Shown here piece by piece: positions 37,656-46,608 of a stretch of 64,000 bases of DNA (its first letter is position 1; every line of letters starts with the position of its first letter). The notes below the pieces were generated by a model, which had not been told where the DNA came from, did not search any database, and saw nothing but the letters and a program-made list of their open reading frames with translations. The stretch is from Pseudomonas sp. HN11 (GTDB lineage: Bacteria > Pseudomonadota > Gammaproteobacteria > Pseudomonadales > Pseudomonadaceae): positions 817,001-881,000 of the forward strand of contig NZ_CP089985.1 in NCBI RefSeq assembly GCF_021390155.1, given 5' to 3'. The position numbers and the translations under genes were made by a program.

Positions 37656-40220
37656 ATGCGTATTGATCGTTTAACCAGCAAATTGCAGTTGGCCTTATCT
37701 GACTCTCAATCCCTGGCGGTGGGCCTCGACCATCCGGCTATCGAGCCTGCACACTTGATGCAGGCGCTCCTGGAACAGCAAGGTGGTTCTATCAAGCCCT
37801 TGCTGATGCAGGTGGGCTTTGACGTCAACAGCCTGCGCAAGGAGTTGAGCAAAGAGCTCGACCAACTGCCGAAAATCCAAAATCCAACTGGGGACGTGAA
37901 TATGTCCCAGGACTTGGCGCGCCTGCTCAACCAGGCAGACCGCTTGGCCCAGCAGAAGGGTGACCAGTTCATCTCCAGCGAATTGGTGCTGCTCGCCGCC
38001 ATGGACGAAAACAGCAAGCTCGGCAAGTTGCTGCTGGGCCAGGGCGTGAGCAAGAAAGCCTTGGAAAACGCCATCAACAACCTGCGCGGCGGCGACGCGG
38101 TGAACGATCCCAACCATGAGGAGTCGCGCCAGGCCCTGGATAAATACACCGTCGACCTGACCAAGCGCGCCGAAGAAGGCAAGCTTGATCCGGTGATCGG
38201 CCGTGACGATGAGATCCGTCGCACCATCCAGGTCCTGCAACGTCGCACCAAGAACAATCCGGTGCTGATCGGCGAGCCTGGCGTGGGTAAAACCGCGATT
38301 GCCGAAGGCTTGGCCCAGCGCATCATCAATGGTGAAGTGCCGGACGGCCTCAAAGGCAAGCGCTTGCTGTCCCTGGACATGGGGTCGCTGATTGCCGGTG
38401 CCAAGTTCCGTGGCGAGTTCGAAGAGCGCCTGAAATCCCTGCTTAATGAGCTGTCGAAGCAGGAAGGGCAGATCATTCTGTTTATCGATGAACTGCACAC
38501 CATGGTCGGTGCCGGTAAAGGCGAAGGCTCCATGGATGCCGGCAACATGCTCAAGCCCGCTTTGGCGCGGGGCGAGTTGCACTGCGTCGGTGCCACGACG
38601 CTCAACGAATATCGCCAGTACATTGAAAAGGACGCTGCCCTTGAGCGTCGTTTCCAGAAAGTGCTGGTGGAAGAGCCGAGCGAAGAAGACACCATCGCGA
38701 TCCTGCGTGGCCTGAAAGAACGCTATGAGGTTCACCACAAGGTGGCGATCACCGACGGCGCGATCATTGCGGCGGCCAAATTGAGCCACCGCTATATCAC
38801 TGACCGTCAGTTGCCCGACAAGGCCATCGACCTGATCGACGAAGCGGCCAGCCGTATCCGCATGGAAATCGACTCCAAGCCGGAAGTGCTCGACCGTCTG
38901 GATCGGCGCCTGATTCAACTGAAAGTTGAGTCCCAGGCCCTGAAGAAAGAAGAGGACGACGCGGCGAAGAAACGCCTGGAAAAACTCCAGGAAGAAATCG
39001 TCCGTCTGGAGCGCGAGTATTCGGACCTGGAAGAAATCTGGACCTCGGAAAAAGCCGAAGTGCAGGGCTCTGCGCAGATCCAGCAAAAGATCGAGCAGTC
39101 CCGCCAGGAGCTGGAAGCCGCGCGCCGTAAAGGCGACCTGAACCGTATGGCCGAGTTGCAGTACGGGGTGATCCCGGACCTGGAGCGCAGCCTGCAGATG
39201 GTCGATCAACACGGCAAGCCTGAGAACCAGCTGCTGCGCAGCAAGGTGACCGAGGAAGAAATCGCTGAAGTCGTCTCGAAGTGGACCGGCATTCCGGTAT
39301 CGAAAATGCTCGAAGGCGAGCGCGACAAACTGCTGAAAATGGAAAGCCTGTTGCACCAGCGCGTGATTGGCCAGGAAGAGGCCGTGGTGGCGGTGTCCAA
39401 TGCGGTACGGCGTTCGCGGGCCGGGTTGTCCGATCCGAACCGTCCGAGTGGCTCGTTCATGTTCCTCGGCCCGACCGGTGTGGGTAAGACCGAGCTGTGC
39501 AAGGCTTTGGCCGAGTTCCTCTTTGATACTGAAGAGGCCATGGTGCGGATTGATATGTCCGAATTCATGGAGAAACATTCGGTGGCTCGCTTGATCGGTG
39601 CGCCACCAGGCTATGTGGGCTACGAAGAGGGCGGTTATCTGACCGAAGCCGTGCGGCGTAAGCCTTACTCGGTGATCCTTCTGGATGAGGTCGAGAAGGC
39701 GCACCCGGATGTGTTCAACATCCTGCTGCAAGTGCTGGAAGATGGCCGCCTGACTGACAGCCACGGCCGTACGGTGGACTTCCGCAATACGGTGATCGTG
39801 ATGACCTCCAACCTGGGCTCGGCGCAGATCCAGGAGTTGGTGGGGGATCGTGAAGCACAGCGTGCGGCGGTGATGGATGCGCTGACCTCGCATTTCCGCC
39901 CGGAATTCATCAACCGGGTCGACGAAGTGGTGATCTTCGAGCCGTTGGCACGGGATCAGATCGCGGGCATCACCGAGATCCAGTTGGGCCGCCTGCGTGC
40001 CCGTCTTGCAGAGCGCGAGTTGTCGCTTGAGCTGAGCCGCGAGGCGTTGGACAAGCTGATCGCTGTGGGTTACGACCCGGTGTATGGCGCACGGCCGTTG
40101 AAGCGTGCGATCCAGCGCTGGATCGAGAACCCGCTGGCGCAGTTGATCCTGTCGGGCCGCTTCATGCCCGGTACCAGCGTCGAGGCGACCGTGGAAAACG
40201 ACGAAATCGTCTTTCACTAA
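37656..40220 (+). CDS. clpB: ATP-dependent disaggregase ClpB
   Basis: ClpB threads aggregated proteins through its hexameric pore with DnaK. The 854-residue protein has the N-domain, AAA1 with Walker A GEPGVGKT (residue 206), a coiled-coil M domain (residues about 400-525, rich in K, E and R heptads) and AAA2 with GPTGVGKT (residue 605). It ends [20 protein letters not shown]. The AAGGAAGG ribosome site and RpoH promoter are clear. Its terminator has been split by an insertion sequence. Confidence 0.98.
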   Translation: MRIDRLTSKLQLALSDSQSLAVGLDHPAIEPAHLMQALLEQQGGSIKPLLMQVGFDVNSLRKELSKELDQLPKIQNPTGDVNMSQDLARLLNQADRLAQQKGDQFISSELVLLAAMDENSKLGKLLLGQGVSKKALENAINNLRGGDAVNDPNHEESRQALDKYTVDLTKRAEEGKLDPVIGRDDEIRRTIQVLQRRTKNNPVLIGEPGVGKTAIAEGLAQRIINGEVPDGLKGKRLLSLDMGSLIAGAKFRGEFEERLKSLLNELSKQEGQIILFIDELHTMVGAGKGEGSMDAGNMLKPALARGELHCVGATTLNEYRQYIEKDAALERRFQKVLVEEPSEEDTIAILRGLKERYEVHHKVAITDGAIIAAAKLSHRYITDRQLPDKAIDLIDEAASRIRMEIDSKPEVLDRLDRRLIQLKVESQALKKEEDDAAKKRLEKLQEEIVRLEREYSDLEEIWTSEKAEVQGSAQIQQKIEQSRQELEAARRKGDLNRMAELQYGVIPDLERSLQMVDQHGKPENQLLRSKVTEEEIAEVVSKWTGIPVSKMLEGERDKLLKMESLLHQRVIGQEEAVVAVSNAVRRSRAGLSDPNRPSGSFMFLGPTGVGKTELCKALAEFLFDTEEAMVRIDMSEFMEKHSVARLIGAPPGYVGYEEGGYLTEAVRRKPYSVILLDEVEKAHPDVFNILLQVLEDGRLTDSHGRTVDFRNTVIVMTSNLGSAQIQELVGDREAQRAAVMDALTSHFRPEFINRVDEVVIFEPLARDQIAGITEIQLGRLRARLAERELSLELSREALDKLIAVGYDPVYGARPLKRAIQRWIENPLAQLILSGRFMPGTSVEATVENDEIVFH

Positions 40221-40241
40221 GCCCGGTTTATTGGGTAATAA

Positions 40242-40261
40242 GAGAAGGCCCCGCATTGCGG
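40242..40261 (+). terminator. Left half of the clpB terminator, interrupted by the IS
   Basis: AAGGCCCCGCATTGCGG is the upstream arm, loop and part of the downstream arm of the hairpin AAGGCCCCGC-ATT-GCGGGGCCTT. The rest plus the T-run resumes at 41684, past the insertion. Confidence 0.85.
40250..40261. repeat. Target site duplication, left copy
   Basis: CCCGCATTGCGG borders the insertion sequence directly and is repeated exactly at 41684-41695 on the other side. Confidence 0.9.
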
Positions 40262-41683
40262 TAATGCTGTTCACTTAAGCGGAGCAGCCTTACGGTCCAC
40301 TGGAAACCGGGTCTTTGAGATCTTCACCGTCCTTGGCCTCGCAGGTCTGGGGCGGTGATCCAGAAACAATCCGCCAATACCTTTCCTCAATTCCGCCAAG
40401 CGTCTTCCTGTAGCTGAAACCGGATTGGCTGCTGCCATCACGATCAACTGCACGGCAATGTATTGGCAGACCGGCTTAAAGCGTATATCCGACGGTGCAC
40501 GACCAAACGCTACTGCTGCTTGACCAGCCTCCCGCCGAATCACGTTGTAAGCCAGCAAAAGCCCCCACACTTCCTGATAGACCAAGTCGACTCTCTTACT
40601 ACGCAAGGTCACAGCATTCTGCTGCATGGAGCTTTTGATATCCCTGAAGCCCAACTCGATTTCCCAGCGCTCCTGATAGAGTTTGGCAACGACCTTGGTG
40701 CTGTAGGTGTTGGCTGGCAACGATGTCATGACCGTTTTTACTCTGCCTTGGATTTCATAGCTGACTTCACGGGCTTCCCAATGGGTACCAAGAGCCGGAT
40801 TTCTCTTTCTGGCTTGCGGTGAGACCTTCATGCGCACCAAGCGGTCGTGCTCGCCGTAACGGATCACTTCTTCACAGACCATGCCTTTTTTGGCGGGAAT
40901 CAACCAATGACGATGGGTTCCGGTGTTACTCAGGCTCAACAGCATTTCTGCGCCCCAAAATCCTTTATCGAATAGCGTCACGGAGTGATCGGGGACTTGC
41001 TGCAAAAACTCGTCGGCCAAGCGCATTTCACTGCGCCGGTAAGGCCCTAATTGTGCATCCAGGATTAAGTGCGAACGCACATTCATTAGCGCTACCAAGC
41101 GCATCATGGGGAAGGGAGTCTGACGATCACTGGGCGTATTTCCTGACCCGAAATGATCTCGAAGCTCGGGTGTGTCCGGTGTGCGCAAGAGCACACCGTC
41201 CACCGCGAAGACCTGCAAACCGTGCCAGTCGTCCTCGTTGTAGCGCTCCGAGCCCCATTGAGTGCCGGTTTTACGGAATAACCACTCAACTGGATCGGCC
41301 CCTAGTCGCTTGCGGGCTTCAGTGACACCGCTTCGGGCCAACAAGTGGTCGCAAGCGAGGCCTTGAGCGCAAATGTTCAACCGTCTAGCGACCTCATGAA
41401 CAGGCTCATTACGAAACGACGCCATGCCAAGCACCAACCAAAGTACCTGATCGGCGGGCAAGCGACGCCGACGAATAGTGGCCTGACTGGATAGATCCAG
41501 CGCAGACGCAACCCATTCTATGGGGATGTTCTGGGTGAAAGTGCTTAGGTCGCAGAAGTTGAAAAGGTCGCCGAGGTCGAGCAGGTCCTGTTGAACAGAC
41601 ATAAAAAATCCGATGCCAGAGGTCTGGCATCGGATTTTCCAGGAAGCCTCGCTTTAGCTCAAATGCTTAAGTGAACAGCATTA
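40262..41683 (-). mobile_element. IS4-family insertion sequence, 1422 bases, intact
   Basis: The element has perfect 19-base terminal inverted repeats, TAATGCTGTTCACTTAAGC at 40262-40280 and its complement at 41665-41683. It holds one complete DDE transposase gene and is flanked by a 12-base duplication, CCCGCATTGCGG. IS4-family members with 10-13 base duplications fit. Perfect ends, intact gene and exact duplication all point to a recent, possibly active, insertion. The target is the terminator stem-loop of clpB. Confidence 0.95.
40271..41602 (-). CDS. IS4-family transposase
   Basis: The 443-residue DDE transposase has an N-terminal IS4 domain (FTQNIPIEWVASALDLSSQ, ADQVLWLVLGMASFRNEPVH). 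The catalytic core has Asp135 (VFAVDGVLLRTPD), Asp212 (LFDKGFWG) and the Y-(2)-R-(3)-E-(6)-K signature at Tyr309, Arg312, Glu316 and Lys323 (YQERWEIELGFRDIK). All catalytic residues are present, so the enzyme should be active. It reads toward clpB. The stop lies within the inner part of the right inverted-repeat region. Confidence 0.95.
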   Translation of the reverse strand: MSVQQDLLDLGDLFNFCDLSTFTQNIPIEWVASALDLSSQATIRRRRLPADQVLWLVLGMASFRNEPVHEVARRLNICAQGLACDHLLARSGVTEARKRLGADPVEWLFRKTGTQWGSERYNEDDWHGLQVFAVDGVLLRTPDTPELRDHFGSGNTPSDRQTPFPMMRLVALMNVRSHLILDAQLGPYRRSEMRLADEFLQQVPDHSVTLFDKGFWGAEMLLSLSNTGTHRHWLIPAKKGMVCEEVIRYGEHDRLVRMKVSPQARKRNPALGTHWEAREVSYEIQGRVKTVMTSLPANTYSTKVVAKLYQERWEIELGFRDIKSSMQQNAVTLRSKRVDLVYQEVWGLLLAYNVIRREAGQAAVAFGRAPSDIRFKPVCQYIAVQLIVMAAANPVSATGRRLAELRKGIGGLFLDHRPRPARPRTVKISKTRFPVDRKAAPLK

Positions 41684-41695
41684 CCCGCATTGCGG
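41684..41695. repeat. Target site duplication, right copy
   Basis: CCCGCATTGCGG is identical to 40250-40261. GGCC and a run of eight T follow, so this side carries the T-run of the clpB terminator with a shortened CCCGC/GCGGG stem. Confidence 0.9.
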
Positions 41696-41839
41696 GGCCT
41701 TTTTTTTCGATAGGGCGTTGAACTGTAAGGCAAAGGCTTGTAAAGTGCGCCCCGCAGCAACGTCAGCCCACGGGTTTCTTCTCCCCAAGAAGAAATCAGA
41801 AACAAGCGCAAATCATTGTCTTAAAAGCAATTTAAAGGG

Positions 41840-41867
41840 TTGACAGGGGTTTTTAAGATTGTAGAAT
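41840..41867 (+). promoter_or_regulatory. Promoter of the tRNA-Asn/Pro/Lys operon
   Basis: TTGACA (41840-41845), 16 bases, then TAGAAT (41862-41867), 5 of 6 to TATAAT. The GC-rich GCGCGCC discriminator after the -10 is typical of stringently controlled stable RNA promoters. The 250 bases between the terminator remnant and the tRNA hold no gene I can see. Confidence 0.8.
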
Positions 41868-41954
41868 AGCGCGCCTCAGAGACATGAACGTAGCGATACG
41901 GACAAGTCGAAGAGAAGGTAGTAAGCAACAACGTAGTACTTTGAAATATGTAGT

Positions 41955-42030
41955 TCCGTGATAGCTCAGTCGGTAGAGCAAATGACTGTTAATCATTGGG
42001 TCCCAGGTTCGAGTCCTGGTCACGGAGCCA
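41955..42030 (+). tRNA. tRNA-Asn (GTT)
   Basis: The 76-base cloverleaf starts TCCGTGATAGCTCAGTCGGT, has anticodon GTT in GACTGTTAATC, a TTCGAGT T-loop, and an acceptor stem TCCGTGA/TCACGGA with encoded GCCA. Confidence 0.97.
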
Positions 42031-42040
42031 ATTTCAATAT

Positions 42041-42117
42041 CGGGGTATAGCGCAGTCCGGTAGCGCGCCTGCTTTGGGAGCAGGATGTCGGGAGTTCGAA
42101 TCCCCCTACCCCGACCA
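42041..42117 (+). tRNA. tRNA-Pro (TGG), first copy
   Basis: The 77-base cloverleaf CGGGGTATAGCGCAGTCCGG has anticodon TGG (GCTTTGGGAGC) and an encoded ACCA end. The T-stem opens with G and closes with C, unlike the second copy. Confidence 0.97.
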
Positions 42118-42122
42118 TATTT

Positions 42123-42198
42123 GGGTCGTTAGCTCAGTTGGTAGAGCAGTTGGCTTTTAACCAATTGGTCGTAGGTTCGAATCCCACACGACCCACCA
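42123..42198 (+). tRNA. tRNA-Lys (TTT)
   Basis: The 76-base cloverleaf GGGTCGTTAGCTCAGTTGGT has anticodon TTT (GGCTTTTAACC) and the acceptor stem GGGTCGT/ACGACCC with ACCA. Confidence 0.97.
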
Positions 42199-42264
42199 TT
42201 TTTGAGACCAGTTAACGCTGGAATCGAATCTTAAGATCAGAGGCCAAAAGCGCTGATCGAAGAA

Positions 42265-42290
42265 GGCGACTGAAAGGTCGCCTTTTTTTT
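42265..42290 (+). terminator. Terminator after tRNA-Lys
   Basis: GGCGAC and GTCGCC pair around TGAAAG, or a close variant, and are followed by eight T. Confidence 0.9.
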
Positions 42291-42292
42291 AC

Positions 42293-42369
42293 CGGGGTAT
42301 AGCGCAGTCCGGTAGCGCGCCTGCTTTGGGAGCAGGATGTCAGGAGTTCGAATCCCCTTACCCCGACCA
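42293..42369 (+). tRNA. tRNA-Pro (TGG), second copy
   Basis: This tRNA is identical to the copy at 42041 except for a compensated change in the outer T-stem pair (A-T for G-C). It begins 3 bases after the previous terminator's T-run, so it is either expressed by readthrough or poorly expressed. Confidence 0.95.
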
Positions 42370-42373
42370 TATT

Positions 42374-42411
42374 AAAAATCCTCGTATCGAAAGATACGGG
42401 GATTTTTTGTG
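42374..42411 (+). terminator. Terminator after the second tRNA-Pro
   Basis: AAAATCCTCGTATC and GATACGGGGATTTT form the stem with loop GAAA, followed by more T. Confidence 0.88.
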
Positions 42412-42438
42412 CGCGCGAATCCTGCCTCAGCGCAAAAC

Positions 42439-42472
42439 AAATGTGGGAGCGAGCAAGCCCGTTCCCACATTT
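42439..42472. repeat. REP-like inverted repeat (GTGGGAGCGAGC type)
   Basis: AAATGTGGGA and TCCCACATTT are perfect 10-base arms around GCGAGCAAGCCCGT. GTGGGAGCGAGCAAGC is the common repetitive extragenic palindrome of fluorescent pseudomonads. It sits between the tRNA terminator and the end of the NADH dehydrogenase gene. Confidence 0.75.
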
Positions 42473-42498
42473 ACCTGGTCGCATCCGAGACCGTGTTG

Positions 42499-43797
42499 TT
42501 AATGCAATTTAAGGCGTGGCTCGGTGCCGCGCCCAATCTTGCTCCCCAGCATCAACATCGCCGTACGGAAGAACCCATACAGCGCCATCTGGTGCATGCG
42601 GTACAGCGACACATAGAACATCCGCGCCAGCCAACCTTCCAGCATCACGCTGCCGGTGAGGTTACCCATCAAGTTACCCACAGCCGAAAAGCGCGACAGC
42701 GAGATCAGCGAGCCGTAGTCAGTATATTTGTAGCTCGGCAGGTCCTTGCCTTCGATGCGCTGCTTCAGCGACCTGGCCAGCAACGATGCCTGTTGGTGAG
42801 CCGCCTGGGCCCTTGGCGGTACGTTGCGGTCGGTGCCCGGTTGCGGGCAGGCGGCGCAGTCGCCAAAGGCGAAGATGTTTTCGTCGCGGGTGGTTTGCAG
42901 TGTCGGCAACACCTGCAGTTGATTGATGCGGTTGGTTTCCAGGCCATCGATGTCCTTGAGGAAACCTGGCGCGCGAATCCCCGCAGCCCATACCTTGAGG
43001 CTGGCGGGAATCACCTGGCCGCTGCTGGTGATCAGCGCATCGGCCGTCACCTCGCTGACCGCCGAGTTGGTCAGTACGGTCACCCCAAGCTTCTCCAGGG
43101 TTTTATGCACAGGCCCGCCGATACGCTCCGGCAGGGCAGGCAGCACCCGTGGGCCGGCTTCGATCAGGGTAATGTGCATGTTTTCCGGCTTGATGCGGTC
43201 CAGGCCATAGGCGGCCAGCTCGTGAGCGGCGTTATGCAGTTCGGCGGCCAGCTCGACCCCGGTTGCACCGGCGCCGACGATGGCGACACTGATCTTTTCC
43301 ACCACATCGGTCTGCCCGGCATGGGCGCGCAGGTAGTGGTTGAGCAATTGCTGATGGAACCGCTCGGCCTGCTTGCGGGTGTCGAGGAACAGACAGTGTT
43401 GCGCCGCGCCCTCGGTGCCAAAGTCATTGGTAGTGCTGCCTACCGCGATGACCAGGCTGTCATAACCCAGTACGCGCGCGGGCACCAACTCACGGCCTTC
43501 TTCATCGAGGGTGGCGGCCAGCTGGATTTTCTTCTGTTCACGATCAAGCCCGCTCATACGCCCCAACTGGAACTCGAAGTGGTTCCATTTGGCCTGGGCG
43601 ACATAATTGAGCTCGTCTTCCGAAGAGTTCAGCGAGCCGGCGGCCACTTCGTGCAGCAAGGGCTTCCAGATATGGGTCAGGTTGGCGTCCACCAGCGCGA
43701 TGCTGGCGGTGCCGCGCTTGCCCAGAGTCTTACCCAGGCGGGTAGCCAACTCCAGGCCGCCGGCGCCGCCGCCGACGATAATAATACGATGGGTCAT
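42499..43797 (-). CDS. Type II NADH dehydrogenase-like FAD oxidoreductase
   Basis: The 432-residue protein has two Rossmann motifs: FAD-binding RIIIVGGGAGGLELATRLG at the N-terminus and NADH-binding VAIVGAGATGVELAAEL near the middle. NVFAFGDCA-like ENIFAFGDCAACP follows. The C-terminal basic amphipathic part (RMFYVSLYRMHQMALYGFFR) should attach it to the membrane, as in Ndh. It would pass electrons from NADH to quinone without pumping protons. The start is ATG 43797, the first ATG in frame. Confidence 0.9.
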   Translation of the reverse strand: MTHRIIIVGGGAGGLELATRLGKTLGKRGTASIALVDANLTHIWKPLLHEVAAGSLNSSEDELNYVAQAKWNHFEFQLGRMSGLDREQKKIQLAATLDEEGRELVPARVLGYDSLVIAVGSTTNDFGTEGAAQHCLFLDTRKQAERFHQQLLNHYLRAHAGQTDVVEKISVAIVGAGATGVELAAELHNAAHELAAYGLDRIKPENMHITLIEAGPRVLPALPERIGGPVHKTLEKLGVTVLTNSAVSEVTADALITSSGQVIPASLKVWAAGIRAPGFLKDIDGLETNRINQLQVLPTLQTTRDENIFAFGDCAACPQPGTDRNVPPRAQAAHQQASLLARSLKQRIEGKDLPSYKYTDYGSLISLSRFSAVGNLMGNLTGSVMLEGWLARMFYVSLYRMHQMALYGFFRTAMLMLGSKIGRGTEPRLKLH

Positions 43798-43857
43798 GGG
43801 GATATCTCGCAAGGCTAAAAGAAATCGGAGCAGTTACCCCCGCGAGCGCCACGCAGC

Positions 43858-44031
43858 TCATAGCGTCAGGTAACTCAAAAGTCGGCTCAGCAGGCCCAGG
43901 CCGATCACCACAACAAGCACCACACTCAGGAGCAGCCACGGCCGGAATGGCTTGCGCTCGACTCGGTTCTGGGAGAGTTGCAGGTACTCTTCGACATGTC
44001 GTTGGTCATCGGGGTTCAGGCGGCTGGTCAT
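43858..44031 (-). CDS. DUF3094 family small membrane protein
   Basis: The 57-residue protein starts MTSRLNPDDQRHVEEYLQLS and ends in one membrane helix (PWLLLSVVLVVVIGLGLLSR). This matches the short DUF3094 family found in Pseudomonas. A start nine codons upstream is in frame but lacks support. No function is known. It is leftward, 60 bases before the NADH dehydrogenase gene. Confidence 0.85.
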   Translation of the reverse strand: MTSRLNPDDQRHVEEYLQLSQNRVERKPFRPWLLLSVVLVVVIGLGLLSRLLSYLTL

Positions 44032-44086
44032 AAAGGCCTCGTCAGGTAGACGTTGCAAAAGGGCGCCACGTTACAGTCCGGGGGGC

Positions 44087-44716
44087 TCAGAGGCTGATGC
44101 CCACGTCGAATACTATGCTGCGGCCCAGGTTGTTGCGCAAGAAATCCGGTGCGTCGGGGTGGGCAAACAACACCCGTGCAAAGGTCGGCCCCACCAGCGA
44201 CAGCGAGCGCCAGCCCTGGCGCAGGTATTCGGTCGGCGGCGGAAAATGACTGTTGAGGTCGAGCACTTCGCGCTTGAGGCTGGTGAAGGCGACGATATCC
44301 AGCTCCCCCAGGTCCATCCCGCGCTCTTTATAGTTATGCGCCTTCTTGCGCAGTGTAGGCGCCAGGCGCAACAAGAATTCATGGGCGGGGATACGCCGCG
44401 GCTTGGCTTCGCGCCGCACCAGCTGGCTCAGGGAGAAGGCGCTGCGGCGGCGCAGCAACTCGTCGCGCCATTCGTCGTTCAGGCGGCGGCCTTCATCCAG
44501 TACGAAAAATACCTCGAAGCTGGCGTCGCGAAACAGCACGTCCGGCGGCTCTTGCCCGGCGGCGTGGAATTCTTCGGCGCGGTAGGGCACGTTCAAGCCT
44601 TGCAACAGGCGCTGGCAGACCCAACGCTCACGCTCCCACTTGCGGGCATTGGACAGGAAGGCGTTGGCTTGTTCTGCCGCTACAGTGAGCAGGCGCAAGT
44701 AATCTGAGTCATCCAT
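44087..44716 (-). CDS. DUF1780 family protein
   Basis: This cytoplasmic protein of 209 residues (MDDSDYLRLLTVAAEQANAF at the start, PPDVLFRDASFEVFFVLDEG in the middle) is of the DUF1780 family, which is found mainly in Pseudomonas. Its acidic-hydrophobic pattern with a DVxF-(x)n-E core is reminiscent of nuclease-like folds, but no activity is shown. The ATG at 44716 was chosen since the longer frame would run across the divergent gene's promoter. Leftward, upstream of DUF3094. Confidence 0.85.
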   Translation of the reverse strand: MDDSDYLRLLTVAAEQANAFLSNARKWERERWVCQRLLQGLNVPYRAEEFHAAGQEPPDVLFRDASFEVFFVLDEGRRLNDEWRDELLRRRSAFSLSQLVRREAKPRRIPAHEFLLRLAPTLRKKAHNYKERGMDLGELDIVAFTSLKREVLDLNSHFPPPTEYLRQGWRSLSLVGPTFARVLFAHPDAPDFLRNNLGRSIVFDVGISL

Positions 44717-44819
44717 AACTAGCAGCTTAGCGCCCAAATGATGACCGCAGGAAGTCCCGCTATAAAACGTCGGTGTAGACTGACGATCCGACTGATTTTC
44801 CAACATGGAGAGTGCCGCC

Positions 44820-45509
44820 GTGATCAGTGCCGCAATGCTGGCGCCGACGACTTTGGGCGTCGGCTGGCTGTTGTATGCGCCCGTCGTGCTATGGGCGGTC
44901 ATACGGTCACCTTGGGTCGAATTGTTTGCTGACCGTCGACGCCAACATTTGCTGTTCGGCACTGTGTTCGCGTTGTTCATGCTATGGCTGGTACGGCGGG
45001 ATTTTGATACCGGCGTGTCCTACCACTTCATCGGTATGACCGCCGTGACCCTGCTGCTGGATTGGCCCCTTGCAATCGTCGGCGGCTTTGCCGCCCAGCT
45101 GGGCTTGATGGTGTTGGGGCGCCAGGACCTTGCAGCACTCGGCGTCAACGGCCTATTGCTTATTGCGCTGCCGGTGCTGGTCACCGAAGTCTGCGCGCTG
45201 CTGGTCGAGCGTGCGCAACCGCGCAATCCCTTTGTGTATATCTTTTGTTCCGGTTTTTTCGCTGCTGCTCTGTCGGCGCTGCTGTGCCTGTTGTTTGGGC
45301 TGGGGCTTCTGTGGTTCGACGGGCGTTTTGCTATGCCGGAATGGCTGGAAGACTTCATCGGCTACCTGTGGCTGATCATCTTTCCCGAAGCGTTTATCAA
45401 CGGCATGGTCATCAGCGCCCTGGTGGTGTTCTGCCCGGAATGGCTGGAGACCTTCAACCGCACGCGTTACTTGTCGGCACCCTGGAAGGACGACGATTCA
45501 CTGCGTTGA
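44820..45509 (+). CDS. CbiM-like energy-coupling-factor transporter permease
   Basis: The protein has about 229 residues and some six membrane segments (for example GVGWLLYAPVVLWAVIRSPW, MTAVTLLLDWPLAIVGGFAA and FCSGFFAAALSALLCLLFGL). The conserved segment YHFIGMTAVTLLLDWPLA and the C-terminal FPEAFINGMVISALVVFCPE resemble CbiM-type permeases. The start was put at GTG 44820, which has GGAG at good spacing; ATG 44805 would add five residues. Cobalt or nickel uptake is the family role, but the ATPase partners are not adjacent, so the substrate is open. Confidence 0.8.
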   Translation: MISAAMLAPTTLGVGWLLYAPVVLWAVIRSPWVELFADRRRQHLLFGTVFALFMLWLVRRDFDTGVSYHFIGMTAVTLLLDWPLAIVGGFAAQLGLMVLGRQDLAALGVNGLLLIALPVLVTEVCALLVERAQPRNPFVYIFCSGFFAAALSALLCLLFGLGLLWFDGRFAMPEWLEDFIGYLWLIIFPEAFINGMVISALVVFCPEWLETFNRTRYLSAPWKDDDSLR

Positions 45510-45575
45510 CCCAGATCAAATCTCACACACCCTGGCAGGCCCATGCTCTGCAAAATTTCTCCAGGAGCACGGATC

Positions 45576-45791
45576 ATGAGTGTGTACGAGTGGGCACGGC
45601 AGGAGTTGCGCAGAAGCCAGGATGCGGCACAGGAAATCGGTTTTGACCCAGGCTTGACCTTACGCGCCATGCTCAGCGCGGTGGTGCAGCAGAGCAAGGG
45701 CGTGCGCAGTTTCGAAGACTTGGCCGACGAGTTGCAATACCTTGCAGAAAACCTCGACGACCAGCAGGAGTACGCCTTTATGCGCCCTTAG
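45576..45791 (+). CDS. Small conserved-looking protein of unknown function
   Basis: This 71-residue soluble, acidic helical protein reads [20 protein letters not shown] to the end QQEYAFMRP. The ATG at 45576 follows CAGGAGCAC. I recognise no domain. It lies 66 bases after the CbiM-like gene and its last 4 bases overlap the opposing yacG stop. Coding is supported by the ribosome site and an unbroken frame that fits the gap. Confidence 0.65.
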   Translation: MSVYEWARQELRRSQDAAQEIGFDPGLTLRAMLSAVVQQSKGVRSFEDLADELQYLAENLDDQQEYAFMRP

Positions 45792-45988
45792 TGGCGCGGC
45801 GGCAGGTCTTCGGAAAACAGCTCGTCTTCGGCATCCGGAGCGACGGGGATCTTGTGTTCTTCTGCGGCCCAGGCGCCCAGATCGATGAGTTTGCAGCGGT
45901 CCGAGCAGAACGGCCGGTTGAGGTTGGTCGCTTTCCATTCCACGGGGGCGCCGCAGGTTGGGCAGTCGACGGTCAAGGGTTGGCTCAT
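45788..45988 (-). CDS. yacG: DNA gyrase inhibitor YacG
   Basis: The 66-residue zinc protein has the four ligands Cys9, Cys12, Cys28 and Cys32 (DCPTCG and [14 protein letters not shown]) and a C-terminal helix ([13 protein letters not shown]). YacG binds GyrB and blocks DNA binding. ATG 45988 overlaps the coaE stop as ATGA. The chain coaE-yacG is conserved. Confidence 0.95.
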   Translation of the reverse strand: MSQPLTVDCPTCGAPVEWKATNLNRPFCSDRCKLIDLGAWAAEEHKIPVAPDAEDELFSEDLPPRH

Positions 45989-46608
45989 GATCGGCCTCCA
46001 CGCAAAGTAAGGTAAAAGTGGTGCAGTCGCTCGACCTCGCTGTGTAGCCAAGCGAGGTTCTGGTCATTGACCAGTACGTCATCGGCATGGTTCAGGCGGT
46101 CTTCACGGCTGGATTGGGCCTTGAGGATCGCCTGCACCTGTTGTTCGCTGATGCCATCGCGCTGCAGGGTACGCTGAATCTGCAGCGATTGCGGCACGTC
46201 GATCACCAGGATGCGCTGGGTCATGCTGTATTGGCCGGATTCGATCAGCAGTGGCGACACCAATATCGCGTAAGGCGACTTCGCGCGCGCCAGGTGGCTG
46301 CGAATCTCTTCGCCAATCAACGGGTGAAGCAGAGCTTCCAGCCAAAGGCGTTCTTCGGGTACCTCAAAGATCAGCTTGCGCAAGGCGCCTCGGTCCAATT
46401 GGCCATCTGGCTGCAGCACGCCAGCACCGAAGTGCTCGGCGATACGTGTCAGCGCAGGTCGGCCGGGCTCGACCACCCAGCGCGCGGCGTGGTCGGCGTC
46501 CACCAAGTCGATACCCAAGTCGGTAAAGTGCTGTGCCGCAGCGCTTTTACCGCTGCCGATGCCGCCCGTGAGGCCAAGAATCCAGGGTGTTGCAACAGAA
46601 GTGGTCAT
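45985..46608 (-). CDS. coaE: Dephospho-CoA kinase
   Basis: CoaE phosphorylates dephospho-CoA, the final step of coenzyme A synthesis. It has 207 residues with the P-loop [11 protein letters not shown] at residues 12-22, [10 protein letters not shown], and LLIESGQ. It overlaps pilD and yacG by 4 bases each, making a tight pilC-pilD-coaE-yacG operon as in other pseudomonads. Confidence 0.97.
   Translation of the reverse strand: MTTSVATPWILGLTGGIGSGKSAAAQHFTDLGIDLVDADHAARWVVEPGRPALTRIAEHFGAGVLQPDGQLDRGALRKLIFEVPEERLWLEALLHPLIGEEIRSHLARAKSPYAILVSPLLIESGQYSMTQRILVIDVPQSLQIQRTLQRDGISEQQVQAILKAQSSREDRLNHADDVLVNDQNLAWLHSEVERLHHFYLTLRGGRS

Noticed and set aside
37695..40274. An 859-codon open frame opposite clpB
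   Set aside because: It mirrors the clpB codon pattern, has no ribosome site or family motifs, and runs nearly the full length of an essential-type gene.
44717..44980. Long N-terminal extension of the DUF1780 protein
   Set aside because: The extra 88 residues are not domain-like and overlap the divergent gene's start; ATG 44716 gives the normal length.
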